Source: Spartobacteria bacterium UBA5019 (GTDB lineage Bacteria; Verrucomicrobiota; Verrucomicrobiia; Chthoniobacterales; Terrimicrobiaceae). From it: a stretch of DNA of 55,343 nucleotides. Where the stretch lies: contig DGXZ01000033.1 of assembly GCA_002396485.1 (NCBI GenBank), positions 1-55,343 of the forward strand. Reading direction: 5' to 3'. Positions 8,419-17,324 of this stretch are shown piece after piece; positions within the stretch are counted from its first letter, which is position 1, and each line of letters begins with the position of its first letter. A program made the translations under genes and the position numbers. The notes under the pieces are model-generated. The model ran no database searches. It had not been told where the DNA came from and saw nothing but the letters and a program-made list of their open reading frames with translations.

Positions 8419-11400
8419 TTATGCGTGGTATTCCTGCAAACTCTTCACACTGTATCCGTGCTTGAGCATGGCACGAATGGCTTGAACACTCGCTCGGGCG
8501 GCGCGCAGGGTGGTCATGGTCGGCACGCGGGCGGCGGTGGCGGCGCTGCGGATTGCGACTTCATCCTCGCGGGGCACTGCGCCATTCGGGGTGTTGAGAA
8601 TGAACTTCACCTGGCCGTTTTTGATCGAGTCCACAACATTCGGACGGCCTTCGCGGATTTTAAGCATGACGGGAACTTTGAACCCGTTTTTTGCAAAATA
8701 GGCGGCGGTTCCGGTGGATGCGTGGACTTTGAGTCCCAGCTCGACGAGGTCCTTGGCAACCTCGAGAGCGGCGGGTTTGTCGGAGTCCTTGACGCTGATG
8801 AAGACATCCCCCTTCAGCGGAAGTGCGGGTTGTGCGGACATCTGACTCTTGGCATAAGCGATGCCGAGGTCGGAGTCGATACCCATGACCTCGCCGGTGG
8901 ATCTCATTTCCGGGCCGAGAATGATGTCGATGCCGGGGAATTTGATGAACGGGAAGACGGCTTCCTTGACGGAGTAGTAGGAGGGGATGACCTCCTCGGT
9001 GAAGCCGAGTTCGCGAAGGGTTTTCCCAGCCATGACCTTGGCGGCAAGCTTGGCGAGCGGAACACCCGTGGCTTTGCTCACAAACGGGGCGGTGCGTGAG
9101 GCACGAGGGTTGACTTCGAGAATGTAAACGACCTCGTCTTTGACGGCGAATTGCACGTTCATGAGTCCCCTCACCTGCAACTCGATGGCCATGGCTTTGG
9201 TGGCGCTTTTGATTGTCTCCAGAACTTGTGGCGAGAGCGAAAAGCTGGGAATCACACATGCGCTGTCGCCGGAGTGGATACCGGCCTGTTCTATGTGCTC
9301 CATGACACCGCCTATGACGCAGATTTCACCGTCCGAGATGCAGTCCACATCGACCTCGGTGGCATCTTCGAGAAAGCGGTCCACCAGCACGGGACGCTCG
9401 GGACTGGCTTCCACAGCGGTGCGGATGTAGCGCCGGAGGTCAGCTTCGTCGTGAACGATCTCCATGGCACGGCCACCCAGAACAAACGACGGACGCACCA
9501 GCACGGGATATCCGATCCGGGCGGCAACATCGACCGCCTCCTGCTCATTCGTGGCGGTGCCGCCTTGGGTCTGGCGCAGGCCCAATTTATCAAGCATCGC
9601 AGAGAAATGTTTCCGGTCCTCGGCCATTTCGATGCTCCGGGGCTGTGTGCCGATGATGTTGCAGCCATTGGCCTCCAAGCCTGCAGCTAGGTTCAGAGGC
9701 GTCTGCCCACCGAATTGCACGATGACGGCATCCGCCTTCTCGCGTTCATAGATGTTGAGCACATCTTCCAGCGTGAGCGGTTCAAAGTAGAGTTTGTCGC
9801 TGGTGTCGTAGTCGGTCGAGACGGTCTCGGGATTCGAGTTGACCATGATGGTTTCCCATCCGAGTTCCTTGAGCGCAAAAGCGGCATGCACGCAGCAGTA
9901 GTCGAACTCGATGCCTTGACCGATGCGGTTGGGTCCACCGCCGAGGATGAGCACTTTCTTTTTATCGCTGGCGCGGGTTTCGTCCTCGTCGCCGTAGGTC
10001 GAGTAGTAATAAGGCGTGAAGGCTTCAAACTCGGCGGCGCAGGTGTCCACGAGGCGGTAGGTGGGGACGATGCCGGCGTCCTTACGGGCCTTGCGGACCT
10101 CGGGCTCGGTGGTTTTCGTAAGATGGGCGAGTTGGCGATCGGAAAAACCAAAGCGCTTGGCGCGGCGGAAGTCGGCGGCTCCCAAGGGAGCAGGCAGTGC
10201 GGCGAGGCGCTTCTCCTCTTCCACGATGAGGCGGATGTGCTCAAGGAACCAGCGGTCGATCGAGGAAAGCTCGTGGATCTCCTCCACAGTGAGACCGGCA
10301 AGGAAGGCGTAGCGCAGGAAGAAAACACGCTCAGCGCGCGGGGTGCGAAGCTTCTGACGGATCATTTCGACATCGGGCTCGATGTCCTTGCCATCAGCTC
10401 CGTAGCCGAAGCGACCAATCTCAAGAGAACGCAGGGCCTTCTGGAAGGATTCCTTGAACGTGCGTCCAATAGCCATCGCCTCGCCCACGCTCTTCATCTG
10501 AGTTGTGAGGGTCGGATCGGCCGTCGGGAACTTCTCAAAAGTGAAACGCGGAATCTTGGTCACGACATAGTCGATCGCCGGCTCGAAGCAGGCGGGAGTG
10601 ACGCGGGTGATGTCGTTTTTCAACTCATCCAGCGTGTATCCGACTGCCAGCTTGGCGGCGATTTTGGCAATCGGGAAACCGGTCGCTTTCGATGCCAATG
10701 CGGAACTGCGCGAGACGCGGGGATTCATTTCAATGACGACCATGCGGCCGTTGGAGGGATTGATCGCGAACTGGATGTTCGACCCGCCGGTTTCAACACC
10801 GATGGCGCGGATCACTGCGAAGCTGGCATCACGCATCGCCTGGTATTCCTTGTCGGTGAGCGTCTGGATCGGAGCCACCGTGATCGAGTCGCCGGTGTGC
10901 ACTCCCATGGGATCAAGGTTCTCGATCGAGCAGATGACCACACAGTTGTCGGCACGGTCGCGCATGACTTCCATCTCGAATTCTTTCCAACCAAGCAGCG
11001 ATTCCTCCACCAGGACCTCGCTGACGGGTGAGAGGTCGAGGCCGCGGCGGCAGATTTCATCAAGCTCCTCGCGGTTGTAGGCAATACCGCCGCCAGCACC
11101 GCCGAGGGTGAACGCCGGGCGAATGATGAGAGGGAACGTGCCGATCTCGATTCCAACAGCGCGTGCCTCTTCCAGCGTGTGGGCGACACCCGAGCGGGCA
11201 CAGTCGAGACCGATCTCGAGCATGATGTTTTTGAAAATAAGCCGATCCTCGCCGCGCTTGATGGCCTCGGCATTTGCACCGATGAGGCAGGCTCCGTGGC
11301 GCTCGAGCGCACCATTCTCGACCAGCGCCATGGCGGCGTTCAGAGCAGTCTGGCCACCGAGTGTCGGCAGGACGGCATCCGGCTTTTCGCGCTCGAGGAT

Positions 11401-11628
11401 TTTTTCAATGACCTCTGGAGTGATCGGCTCGATGTAGGTCCGCTGGGCGAACTCTGGATCGGTCATAATCGTCGCGGGGTTCGAATTCACGAGCACGACA
11501 TCGTAGCCCTCCTCGGCAAGCGCTTTGCAGGCTTGAACGCCCGAGTAGTCGAATTCGCAGCCTTGGCCGATCACAATGGGACCGGAACCAATGAGGAGGA
11601 TTTTTTTGATCGAAGAGTCTTTCGGCAT
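8419..11628 (-). CDS. carB: Carbamoyl-phosphate synthase large subunit
   Basis: At 1069 residues this has the full length of CarB. It shows the internal duplication of two ATP-grasp halves: GPIVIGQGCEFDYSG near the N-terminus and GGGPNRIGQGIEFDYCC near residue 560. Each half carries GGQT (TLGGQTALN, QFGGQTPLN) and an ATP-grasp EMNPR/EVNPR motif. The C-terminal domain (about 940-1069) is the MGS-like allosteric domain. It makes carbamoyl phosphate for arginine and pyrimidine synthesis together with CarA, which is not in this window. No frameshift is seen. A large open frame on the opposite strand (9715-11031) is an antisense shadow. Confidence 0.99.
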   Translation of the reverse strand: MPKDSSIKKILLIGSGPIVIGQGCEFDYSGVQACKALAEEGYDVVLVNSNPATIMTDPEFAQRTYIEPITPEVIEKILEREKPDAVLPTLGGQTALNAAMALVENGALERHGACLIGANAEAIKRGEDRLIFKNIMLEIGLDCARSGVAHTLEEARAVGIEIGTFPLIIRPAFTLGGAGGGIAYNREELDEICRRGLDLSPVSEVLVEESLLGWKEFEMEVMRDRADNCVVICSIENLDPMGVHTGDSITVAPIQTLTDKEYQAMRDASFAVIRAIGVETGGSNIQFAINPSNGRMVVIEMNPRVSRSSALASKATGFPIAKIAAKLAVGYTLDELKNDITRVTPACFEPAIDYVVTKIPRFTFEKFPTADPTLTTQMKSVGEAMAIGRTFKESFQKALRSLEIGRFGYGADGKDIEPDVEMIRQKLRTPRAERVFFLRYAFLAGLTVEEIHELSSIDRWFLEHIRLIVEEEKRLAALPAPLGAADFRRAKRFGFSDRQLAHLTKTTEPEVRKARKDAGIVPTYRLVDTCAAEFEAFTPYYYSTYGDEDETRASDKKKVLILGGGPNRIGQGIEFDYCCVHAAFALKELGWETIMVNSNPETVSTDYDTSDKLYFEPLTLEDVLNIYEREKADAVIVQFGGQTPLNLAAGLEANGCNIIGTQPRSIEMAEDRKHFSAMLDKLGLRQTQGGTATNEQEAVDVAARIGYPVLVRPSFVLGGRAMEIVHDEADLRRYIRTAVEASPERPVLVDRFLEDATEVDVDCISDGEICVIGGVMEHIEQAGIHSGDSACVIPSFSLSPQVLETIKSATKAMAIELQVRGLMNVQFAVKDEVVYILEVNPRASRTAPFVSKATGVPLAKLAAKVMAGKTLRELGFTEEVIPSYYSVKEAVFPFIKFPGIDIILGPEMRSTGEVMGIDSDLGIAYAKSQMSAQPALPLKGDVFISVKDSDKPAALEVAKDLVELGLKVHASTGTAAYFAKNGFKVPVMLKIREGRPNVVDSIKNGQVKFILNTPNGAVPREDEVAIRSAATAARVPTMTTLRAARASVQAIRAMLKHGYSVKSLQEYHA

Positions 11629-11710
11629 GGCGCGGGAGACTATGCGAACCCCGTCCCGCAGGGCAACGAAATGGTTCGACTAAAAATCAGCCGCGCTTCA
11701 GAACAAAAAT

Positions 11711-12013
11711 ATGGAACAACGCAAATACAGCACCGGTACCAAGGGTCGCCTGAAAAAACACAGTGACGAGTGCCGCGAGTTCATCCACTCGCACTCCCCG
11801 AGCTTCAGTCTGGCCAATGAATTCATCGCATCCATCGACCCGGAGCGGGAGGACAGGGCTTGGCAGCGGTTCATGTCCCCCGAAAGCATCCTGCCGGAAC
11901 TCGATGCTTGGCTGCAGGGCGAAGCCCCGCCACCACCAAAGAACTCCCTGCATCCCAAAGTGCTCACAGCCGCCCAGCTTGCCGCTGAGGGCGGTGCTGC
12001 CGATCAGGGATAG
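11711..12013 (+). CDS. Small hypothetical protein
   Basis: The 100-residue open frame fills most of the gap between divergent carB and bamA. The product is hydrophilic, basic at the N-terminus, with an acidic, Trp-containing middle (EREDRAWQRFM, PELDAWLQGE), a run of prolines, and an Ala-rich end. No signal peptide or membrane helix is present and I recognise no family. Composition is more protein-like than the overlapping minus-strand frame 11687-12127, which is Cys/Trp/Gly-rich and irregular. No ribosome site is visible before ATG 11711. Treat it as tentative. Confidence 0.5.
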   Translation: MEQRKYSTGTKGRLKKHSDECREFIHSHSPSFSLANEFIASIDPEREDRAWQRFMSPESILPELDAWLQGEAPPPPKNSLHPKVLTAAQLAAEGGAADQG

Positions 12014-12079
12014 CATTTTTCCCTGTGGCCCGGATCTGATAAAATCCAACTTACAATCGGGCAAACTCGCACCGTTTTC

Positions 12080-12108
12080 TTGACCTTGGGGGAGGGCTTC
12101 AGTATTTC
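12080..12108 (+). promoter_or_regulatory. Sigma-70-like promoter for bamA
   Basis: TTGACC (12080-12085) and TATTTC (12103-12108) are separated by exactly 17 nt, about 40 nt before the bamA start. Similar TTGAC(C/T) boxes with 17-nt spacing precede skp and the tRNA gene. No start site is known. Confidence 0.45.
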
Positions 12109-12149
12109 CCTGCGTCTGCGTCGCCAAAGTGCGCGTCGCCGCCTACACC

Positions 12150-14561
12150 ATGAGAATTCTCCGAAACGTCAAACACCTCTTCATTGCCCTGTTGCTCCCC
12201 CTCGCACTCGCAACCGCCACCTCACCCCTTCACGCACAGCCCACAGAAGAGTCGTCCGGACCGATTATTAAAGATATCGCGGTCGAGACAGTTGGCGCTC
12301 CCAGCATTTCCGAGGATCGCGTTCTGGCGAACCTCGCCACGAAAGTCGGCAAGCCCTACAGCGAGCGAACCGCCGAGCAGGATGTGCGCGCCCTTTACCA
12401 GACCGGCGGCGTTTCCAACGTGCGAATCTTTGCGGAACCTCTCGGCGATGGCGTGAAAGTCACCGTGCTCCTCCAAGGCCGTCCCGTGGTTGAGGAGGTG
12501 ATCATCGAAGGCGCCCAGGATATCCCACTCAACCGCGTGCGTCGCGACCTCGGAGTGAAGCCAGGGGATGTCGTGAATGAAGAAAAAATCGAGCTGGACC
12601 GCCAAAAAATCCTGAGCCTGTATGAGGATCGGAATTACTCCGATGTGAACGTGCAATATCGCGTGGAGGAAATCTCCGGAAAAAACCGCGCCCGCGTCAT
12701 TTTCGCCATCACGGAAGGTCCCAAGCTCATCGTCAAAAAAATCGTTTTCAACGGCAATGACTCGGTCCTCTCCAAAGACCTCCGGGCCGTGATGAAGACC
12801 AAGCCGCTTGATATTCTCACCTTCTTCAACAAAAGCGGACGCCTCACCCCCTCGCAGGTCGAGGAAGACCGCGCTGCCATCCGCACCGTATATCAGAATC
12901 GCGGCTTTGCCGACGTGGATGTGGCCCAGATTGAAACTCAACCTCTGGAAAAAGGCGGCGTCGAACTCGTCATCAACATCACGGAAGGCACGCAATACCG
13001 GGTGAACAACATTGCCGTCGATGGCGTGAACATCGTTCCCCCGGGAGAGATTTCAAGCCTGCTCAAAATGAATGCCGGACAACTTTTTACCCCCAAAGGC
13101 ATGAGTGCGGACATCAAGGCCATGAGGGATTTTTACGGCAGCCGCGGCTATGTGGATATGACGATTGTTCCCGAGGTGCTGCCAGCCGGCCCCGGAGCTG
13201 TGAATCTCACTTACCGCATGGATGAAGGCGTTCAGTCATACATCAATCTTGTTAGTATCCAAGGAAATACAAGGACGCAAGACCGCGTGATCCGCCGTGA
13301 ATTGGCAGTGAAGCCAGGCGAGGTTTACGACACGACGCTCGTGGATGTGAGCAAGAAGCGCCTGGAGAACCTGAACTACTTCTCCCGCGTGGAGACCCAG
13401 CCCACCGACACAGTCGTGCCAGGCCGCAAAGATTTGAACGTAATCGTTGAGGAGAAACGCACCGGTTCCTTCAACTTCGGCGCGGGCTTCAGCACGATTG
13501 ACAGCTTGCTCGGCTTCGCGGAAATCCAACAGTCCAACTTCGACATTCTGAACTGGCCAAACTTCACAGGCGGCGGCCAGCGCTTCCGCATCCGCGCCCA
13601 ATACGGTATCCTGCGCCAAGACTTCGTCGCATCCCTCACCGAACCATGGTTCCTCGGATATAAACTCTCCGCCGGCGCCGAGGTTTATTACCGGAATGCC
13701 GACTTCCTTTCGAATGTTTATGCTCAGGAAAATGCTGGTTTCGCCCTGCAAACACGCCAGCAAGTCTGGCGCGCCCTCTCCGCCCGCACGGAATACCGCT
13801 TCGAACGCGTTGTGATTTACGATCTGGGCGACGACCTCTACAACGACTATTATGGCACCGATGGCGTTTTTGGAGGGAGCAGCAGCAATGGACAATATGG
13901 TCCCGTCATCAAGGACTCCGCAGGCACCTACTACAAGAGCGCCGTCACTAGTTCGCTCGTGTGGGACACCCGCGATAGTCTCTTTCTCACCCGCAAGGGA
14001 GAGCTCCTCGAACTCACCGGCTTCATCGCAGGCGGCCCTCTCGGTGGCACTGTCCAAGACTATGGCATCTCGCTCGAAGGCTCAAAATACTTCACCCTGC
14101 CGTGGGATATGATTTTCATGACCAAAGGCCAACTTGCCGTGGTCGATGGATGGGGTGGGGGCGAATCCAATGAAGACGATGGCTATGGAAACGGAGTTCC
14201 AATTTTCGACCGTCTCTACTTAGGCGGCGCCAACAACATGCGCGGCTTCAATTTCCGTGAGGTCGGCCCTGTGGATGTGGACGACAACCCGATCGGTGGC
14301 AACTCGCTCGCTTATGTCACTCTGGAACTCACCTTCCCCATCATCAGCCGCGTACGCGGCGCGGTCTTCACGGACGCTGGTTTCGTGAACCCGGATGCCT
14401 ACGATTTCGGAAGCGCAGGCGCCAATGTGGACGTCGGCGTGGGCCTCCGACTCGACCTGCCAATCGGCCCGATCCGCGTCGATTACGGCATCCCAGTTAT
14501 CTATGACAGCTGGAACGGCCCTCCCGGAAAATTCAACTTCAACATCGGATACCAATTCTAA
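12150..14561 (+). CDS. bamA: Outer membrane protein assembly factor BamA
   Basis: The product is 803 residues from ATG 12150; GTG 12129 would add seven residues, and ATG is preferred because the signal peptide (RILRNVKHLFIALLLPLALA, cleaved after HAQ) then has normal length. Five POTRA domains follow (about 40-420; RDLGVKPGDVVNEEKIE and RRELAVKPGEVYDTTLV are typical POTRA helices). A C-terminal beta-barrel carries the conserved MRGFNFREVGP loop motif near residue 705 and ends in the aromatic residue required for outer-membrane insertion (NIGYQF). It is the central pore of the BAM complex. skp and lpxD follow directly, the classic envelope-biogenesis order. Confidence 0.96.
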   Translation: MRILRNVKHLFIALLLPLALATATSPLHAQPTEESSGPIIKDIAVETVGAPSISEDRVLANLATKVGKPYSERTAEQDVRALYQTGGVSNVRIFAEPLGDGVKVTVLLQGRPVVEEVIIEGAQDIPLNRVRRDLGVKPGDVVNEEKIELDRQKILSLYEDRNYSDVNVQYRVEEISGKNRARVIFAITEGPKLIVKKIVFNGNDSVLSKDLRAVMKTKPLDILTFFNKSGRLTPSQVEEDRAAIRTVYQNRGFADVDVAQIETQPLEKGGVELVINITEGTQYRVNNIAVDGVNIVPPGEISSLLKMNAGQLFTPKGMSADIKAMRDFYGSRGYVDMTIVPEVLPAGPGAVNLTYRMDEGVQSYINLVSIQGNTRTQDRVIRRELAVKPGEVYDTTLVDVSKKRLENLNYFSRVETQPTDTVVPGRKDLNVIVEEKRTGSFNFGAGFSTIDSLLGFAEIQQSNFDILNWPNFTGGGQRFRIRAQYGILRQDFVASLTEPWFLGYKLSAGAEVYYRNADFLSNVYAQENAGFALQTRQQVWRALSARTEYRFERVVIYDLGDDLYNDYYGTDGVFGGSSSNGQYGPVIKDSAGTYYKSAVTSSLVWDTRDSLFLTRKGELLELTGFIAGGPLGGTVQDYGISLEGSKYFTLPWDMIFMTKGQLAVVDGWGGGESNEDDGYGNGVPIFDRLYLGGANNMRGFNFREVGPVDVDDNPIGGNSLAYVTLELTFPIISRVRGAVFTDAGFVNPDAYDFGSAGANVDVGVGLRLDLPIGPIRVDYGIPVIYDSWNGPPGKFNFNIGYQF

Positions 14562-14588
14562 AAACAAGATTTCAGTCATTCTGCGGCC

Positions 14589-14617
14589 TTGACCAAGCTC
14601 GGCTCCCGTGCCATTTA
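14589..14617 (+). promoter_or_regulatory. Possible promoter for skp-lpxD
   Basis: TTGACC (14589-14594) is followed after 17 nt by CATTTA (14612-14617), about 45 nt before the skp start. The -10 box is weak. A 6-bp inverted repeat, CCCGTG/CACGGG, overlaps the -10 region and could instead be a leader or weak terminator hairpin after bamA. Confidence 0.3.
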
Positions 14618-14662
14618 CCCACGGGCTTTCAATTTAACCCAATAACCAAAATACAAACCACA

Positions 14663-15262
14663 ATGTTCAAACCACTACTCTCAGCAGCTATTCTCACCAC
14701 CGCCGTGCTCGCGTTCGCGCCATCCGCCAACGCACAGATGAAGGTCGGCATTCTCGATATGAATGCCGTTTTTACCCAATACTACCGCACCAAGGATGCC
14801 GAGGCGAAACTCAACGAATCCCGCGCCGCAGCGAAAAAAGAACTTGATGACCGCCTCGAAACCCTCAAGAAGGCGATGGAAGAAATCAACAAAATCAACG
14901 CTGACCTTGAAAAACCTGAACTCAGCAAAGACGCCAAGGAAAAAGCCGCCAAATCGCGCGATGAAAAAGTCGCCGAAGCCCGCAACCTCGATCGTGAAAT
15001 CGCGGAATTCCGTGGCACCCGTGAGCGCCAGCTTCAGGAGCAGTTCGTTCGCATGCGCAAAGACATCATTGACGACATCATGAAAATCGTTAACGACAAG
15101 GTCAAAAATGCAGCCTACGACATCGTCCTTGACAAATCCGGCATGAGCATGGGCCAAGTGCCCGTAGTCCTTTTCTCCGCACCAAATCTCGATTTCAGCA
15201 AGGACATCATCGAGACGCTGAATAAAGACGCTGGCAAAGCCGCAGCAGCCAAGAAACCCTAA
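14663..15262 (+). CDS. skp: Periplasmic chaperone Skp/OmpH
   Basis: The 199-residue protein has a signal peptide (LLSAAILTTAVLAFAPSANA) followed by MKVGILDMNAVF, the typical start of mature Skp/OmpH. A long charged coiled coil (about 45-135; KKELDDRLETLKKAMEEI, EKAAKSRDEKVAEARNLDRE) forms the tentacles that hold unfolded outer-membrane proteins. A C-terminal strand region (YDIVLDKSGMSM) closes the trimerisation body. It lies between bamA and lpxD, its usual place, and its TAA stop overlaps the lpxD ATG. Confidence 0.95.
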   Translation: MFKPLLSAAILTTAVLAFAPSANAQMKVGILDMNAVFTQYYRTKDAEAKLNESRAAAKKELDDRLETLKKAMEEINKINADLEKPELSKDAKEKAAKSRDEKVAEARNLDREIAEFRGTRERQLQEQFVRMRKDIIDDIMKIVNDKVKNAAYDIVLDKSGMSMGQVPVVLFSAPNLDFSKDIIETLNKDAGKAAAAKKP

Positions 15263-16275
15263 TGACTCTCCGTGAACTCGCCGGGCGTGTGAACGCCCGG
15301 CTCGCTCCGGAAGCAGGGGATGTCGAGATTTCGAATGTGGCTTCCTTGGCTGATGCCAATCCAGGCGACATCTCCTTTTTCGGAAATCCCAAATACATCA
15401 ATGCGCTGAGGAAAACTCGCGCAACGGCGGTCCTTCTTCCTGAATCTTTTACGGAGGAACTTTCAGTCCACTGCCTGTTTGTGTCAGATCCAGCGGCGGC
15501 ATTTGCACAGATTCTGCTCCTTTTCACCCCGCAACCCATCGTTCGAGCGCCGGGCATTCATCAGACTGCGGTGATTTCGCCGGATGCGGAAATCGGCGAG
15601 GGTTGCTCGATAGGTGCCCACGTGGTCATCGAAGCAGGAGCCAAGATCGGTGCCCGATGTGTCATTGAAGCCCAGTGTTTTATCGGACATCAAAGCACAC
15701 TGGGCGATAACTGCCACCTTCACCCAAATGTAATAGTCCGTGAGCGTTGCCTCATCGGCAACCACGTCATTCTTCATTGTGGAGTCGTGGTGGGAGCCGA
15801 TGGCTTTGGCTATGAGTTCCGCGATGGAAAACAGCAGAAAATCCCACAGACTGGCACTGTGCAGATCGATGACGATGTCGAAATCGGCGCCAACTCCGCC
15901 GTGGACAGGGCCCGTTTCGGCCGCACATGGATTCAACGCGGCACGAAAATCGACAACCTCGTCCAGATCGGCCACAACGTGACGATTGGCGAGCATTGCA
16001 TCCTCTGCTCCCAAGTGGGCATCTCCGGTAGCACCCGCATCGGAAATTATGTCACCCTCGCCGGCAAGGTCGGCCTCAGTGGACACATCGAGATCGGCGA
16101 TCAAGTCATGATTGGAGCCATGTCCGGCCTGGCCAAAAACGTGCCGCCAAAAACAATCATGTTCGGCGCACCGGCCCAACCCATCCGCGAATACAAAGAA
16201 AATTACGCTCTGCTGAAAAACATTCGCAAACTCTACAATCGCGTCAAAGCCCTCGAGTCCAAGAGTCCCGAGTAG
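15262..16275 (+). CDS. lpxD: UDP-3-O-acylglucosamine N-acyltransferase
   Basis: The 337 residues match LpxD, third enzyme of lipid A synthesis. The N-terminal uridine-binding domain (about 1-95) contains DANPGDISFFGNPKY. The C-terminal part is a left-handed beta-helix of hexapeptide repeats (IGEGCSIGAHVVIEAGAKIG, IGNYVTLAGKVGLSGHIEIG). The catalytic His lies in LVQIGHNVTIG near residue 238. The start codon overlaps the skp stop (TAATG), indicating translational coupling. Its presence implies a Gram-negative lipopolysaccharide outer membrane. Confidence 0.97.
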   Translation: MTLRELAGRVNARLAPEAGDVEISNVASLADANPGDISFFGNPKYINALRKTRATAVLLPESFTEELSVHCLFVSDPAAAFAQILLLFTPQPIVRAPGIHQTAVISPDAEIGEGCSIGAHVVIEAGAKIGARCVIEAQCFIGHQSTLGDNCHLHPNVIVRERCLIGNHVILHCGVVVGADGFGYEFRDGKQQKIPQTGTVQIDDDVEIGANSAVDRARFGRTWIQRGTKIDNLVQIGHNVTIGEHCILCSQVGISGSTRIGNYVTLAGKVGLSGHIEIGDQVMIGAMSGLAKNVPPKTIMFGAPAQPIREYKENYALLKNIRKLYNRVKALESKSPE

Positions 16276-16345
16276 TGCATGCATCACGAAAACGGTTTTT
16301 TTTGACAGAATGTGAGGAATTCCTATGCAGTTGCCGACTCCTCAT

Positions 16346-16366
16346 CCTCCGTGCTCTCCGCGTCCT
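16346..16366 (-). repeat. CACGGAG-type dispersed repeat copy (inverted)
   Basis: The minus strand reads GGACGCGGAGAGCACGGAGG across most of this interval. It is almost the same as GGACACGGAGAGCACGGAGG in the 36128-36154 copy. It lies in the 212-nt gap between lpxD and prmC, which otherwise shows no feature I can support. Confidence 0.55.
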
Positions 16367-16487
16367 TTAACTCACTCGCTCCCGCTCGCTCACCGTTCGG
16401 GCCAACCTTCGGTTGCTCTTTCTCGCACCTGCCCTTGCGCTCGATTGTGGGTAAAATTGCTGATTTCGGGGGCATCCCGCTGCCTTG

Positions 16488-17324
16488 ATGACCACGCTTG
16501 AAGTCCTCAACGCGGCGACCTCCTACTTGGATAAACAAGGCGTGGAAAGCCCTCGCCTCAATGCCGAGTATCTCCTCGCCCATATTCTCGACAAAAAAAA
16601 ACGCATCGACCTCTACATGGACTTCGAGCGTCCGCTCGGCGAAAAGGAACGCGCCCCGCTCCGGGACTTGGTGAAACGCCGCTCCGAGGGCATCCCCCTC
16701 CAGCACATCCTCGGCACAGCGGAATTCTGCGGCCACCTTTTCACCTGCGACCCCCGAGGACTCATTCCCCGCCCCGAGACCGAGCAACTTGTGAAACTCA
16801 TCCTCAAATGCTCACCCGACGCAGCAAGCATCCTGGACGTAGGCACTGGCAGCGGTGTGATTGCCATCAGCCTGGCCATCGCCCTGCCCGCCTCCAAAGT
16901 CTCCGCCTGTGACCTCTCGCCCGCTGCCCTCTCGCTGGCACAAGAAAATGCCGCCCGCCACCAACTCGGCGCGCGCATCGCTTTCTTCCAATCCGACCTC
17001 CTCGCAGCCGTTTCAGATACCTTCGCCGTCATCGTCGCCAACCTGCCCTATATCCCAAGCTCCGATATTCCCAACCTCTCCCGCGAGGTCCAAAACGATC
17101 CCCTCAGCGCGCTGGATGGCGGCCCTGACGGCCTCGTGCTCGTCGAGCGACTCATCGCCGAGGCCACATCGCGACTCGCTCCCGGCGGACTGCTCGCACT
17201 GGAAATCGGACACGACCAAGCCGAGCGCGTCATGGCACTCCTCGCTGCCAACAATTATCGAGACATCGCAGCCCATCGCGATTATCAAGACATTCAACGA
17301 TTCGTTTCAGCAAGACATGGATAA
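16488..17324 (+). CDS. prmC: Release factor glutamine methyltransferase
   Basis: From ATG 16488 the product is 278 residues, the normal PrmC length; a TTG three bases earlier is in frame but less likely. The N-terminal helical domain (about 1-75) contains ESPRLNAEYLLAHIL. The core is a class I methyltransferase with ILDVGTGSGVIAISLA (SAM binding, about 115-130). The motif that holds the glutamine of RF1/RF2 reads NLPYIP rather than the usual NPPY. GLIPRPETEQLV is a strong PrmC marker. It would methylate the GGQ motif of release factors. Its last codons overlap the murA start by 8 nt. Confidence 0.94.
   Translation: MTTLEVLNAATSYLDKQGVESPRLNAEYLLAHILDKKKRIDLYMDFERPLGEKERAPLRDLVKRRSEGIPLQHILGTAEFCGHLFTCDPRGLIPRPETEQLVKLILKCSPDAASILDVGTGSGVIAISLAIALPASKVSACDLSPAALSLAQENAARHQLGARIAFFQSDLLAAVSDTFAVIVANLPYIPSSDIPNLSREVQNDPLSALDGGPDGLVLVERLIAEATSRLAPGGLLALEIGHDQAERVMALLAANNYRDIAAHRDYQDIQRFVSARHG

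Noticed and set aside
9715..11031. 438-residue plus-strand open frame opposite carB
   Set aside because: It is an antisense shadow caused by biased codon use in carB; composition is irregular and no motif is seen.
11687..12127. Minus-strand 146-residue frame between carB and bamA
   Set aside because: Less protein-like than the overlapping plus-strand frame at 11711-12013 and not positioned as part of an operon.
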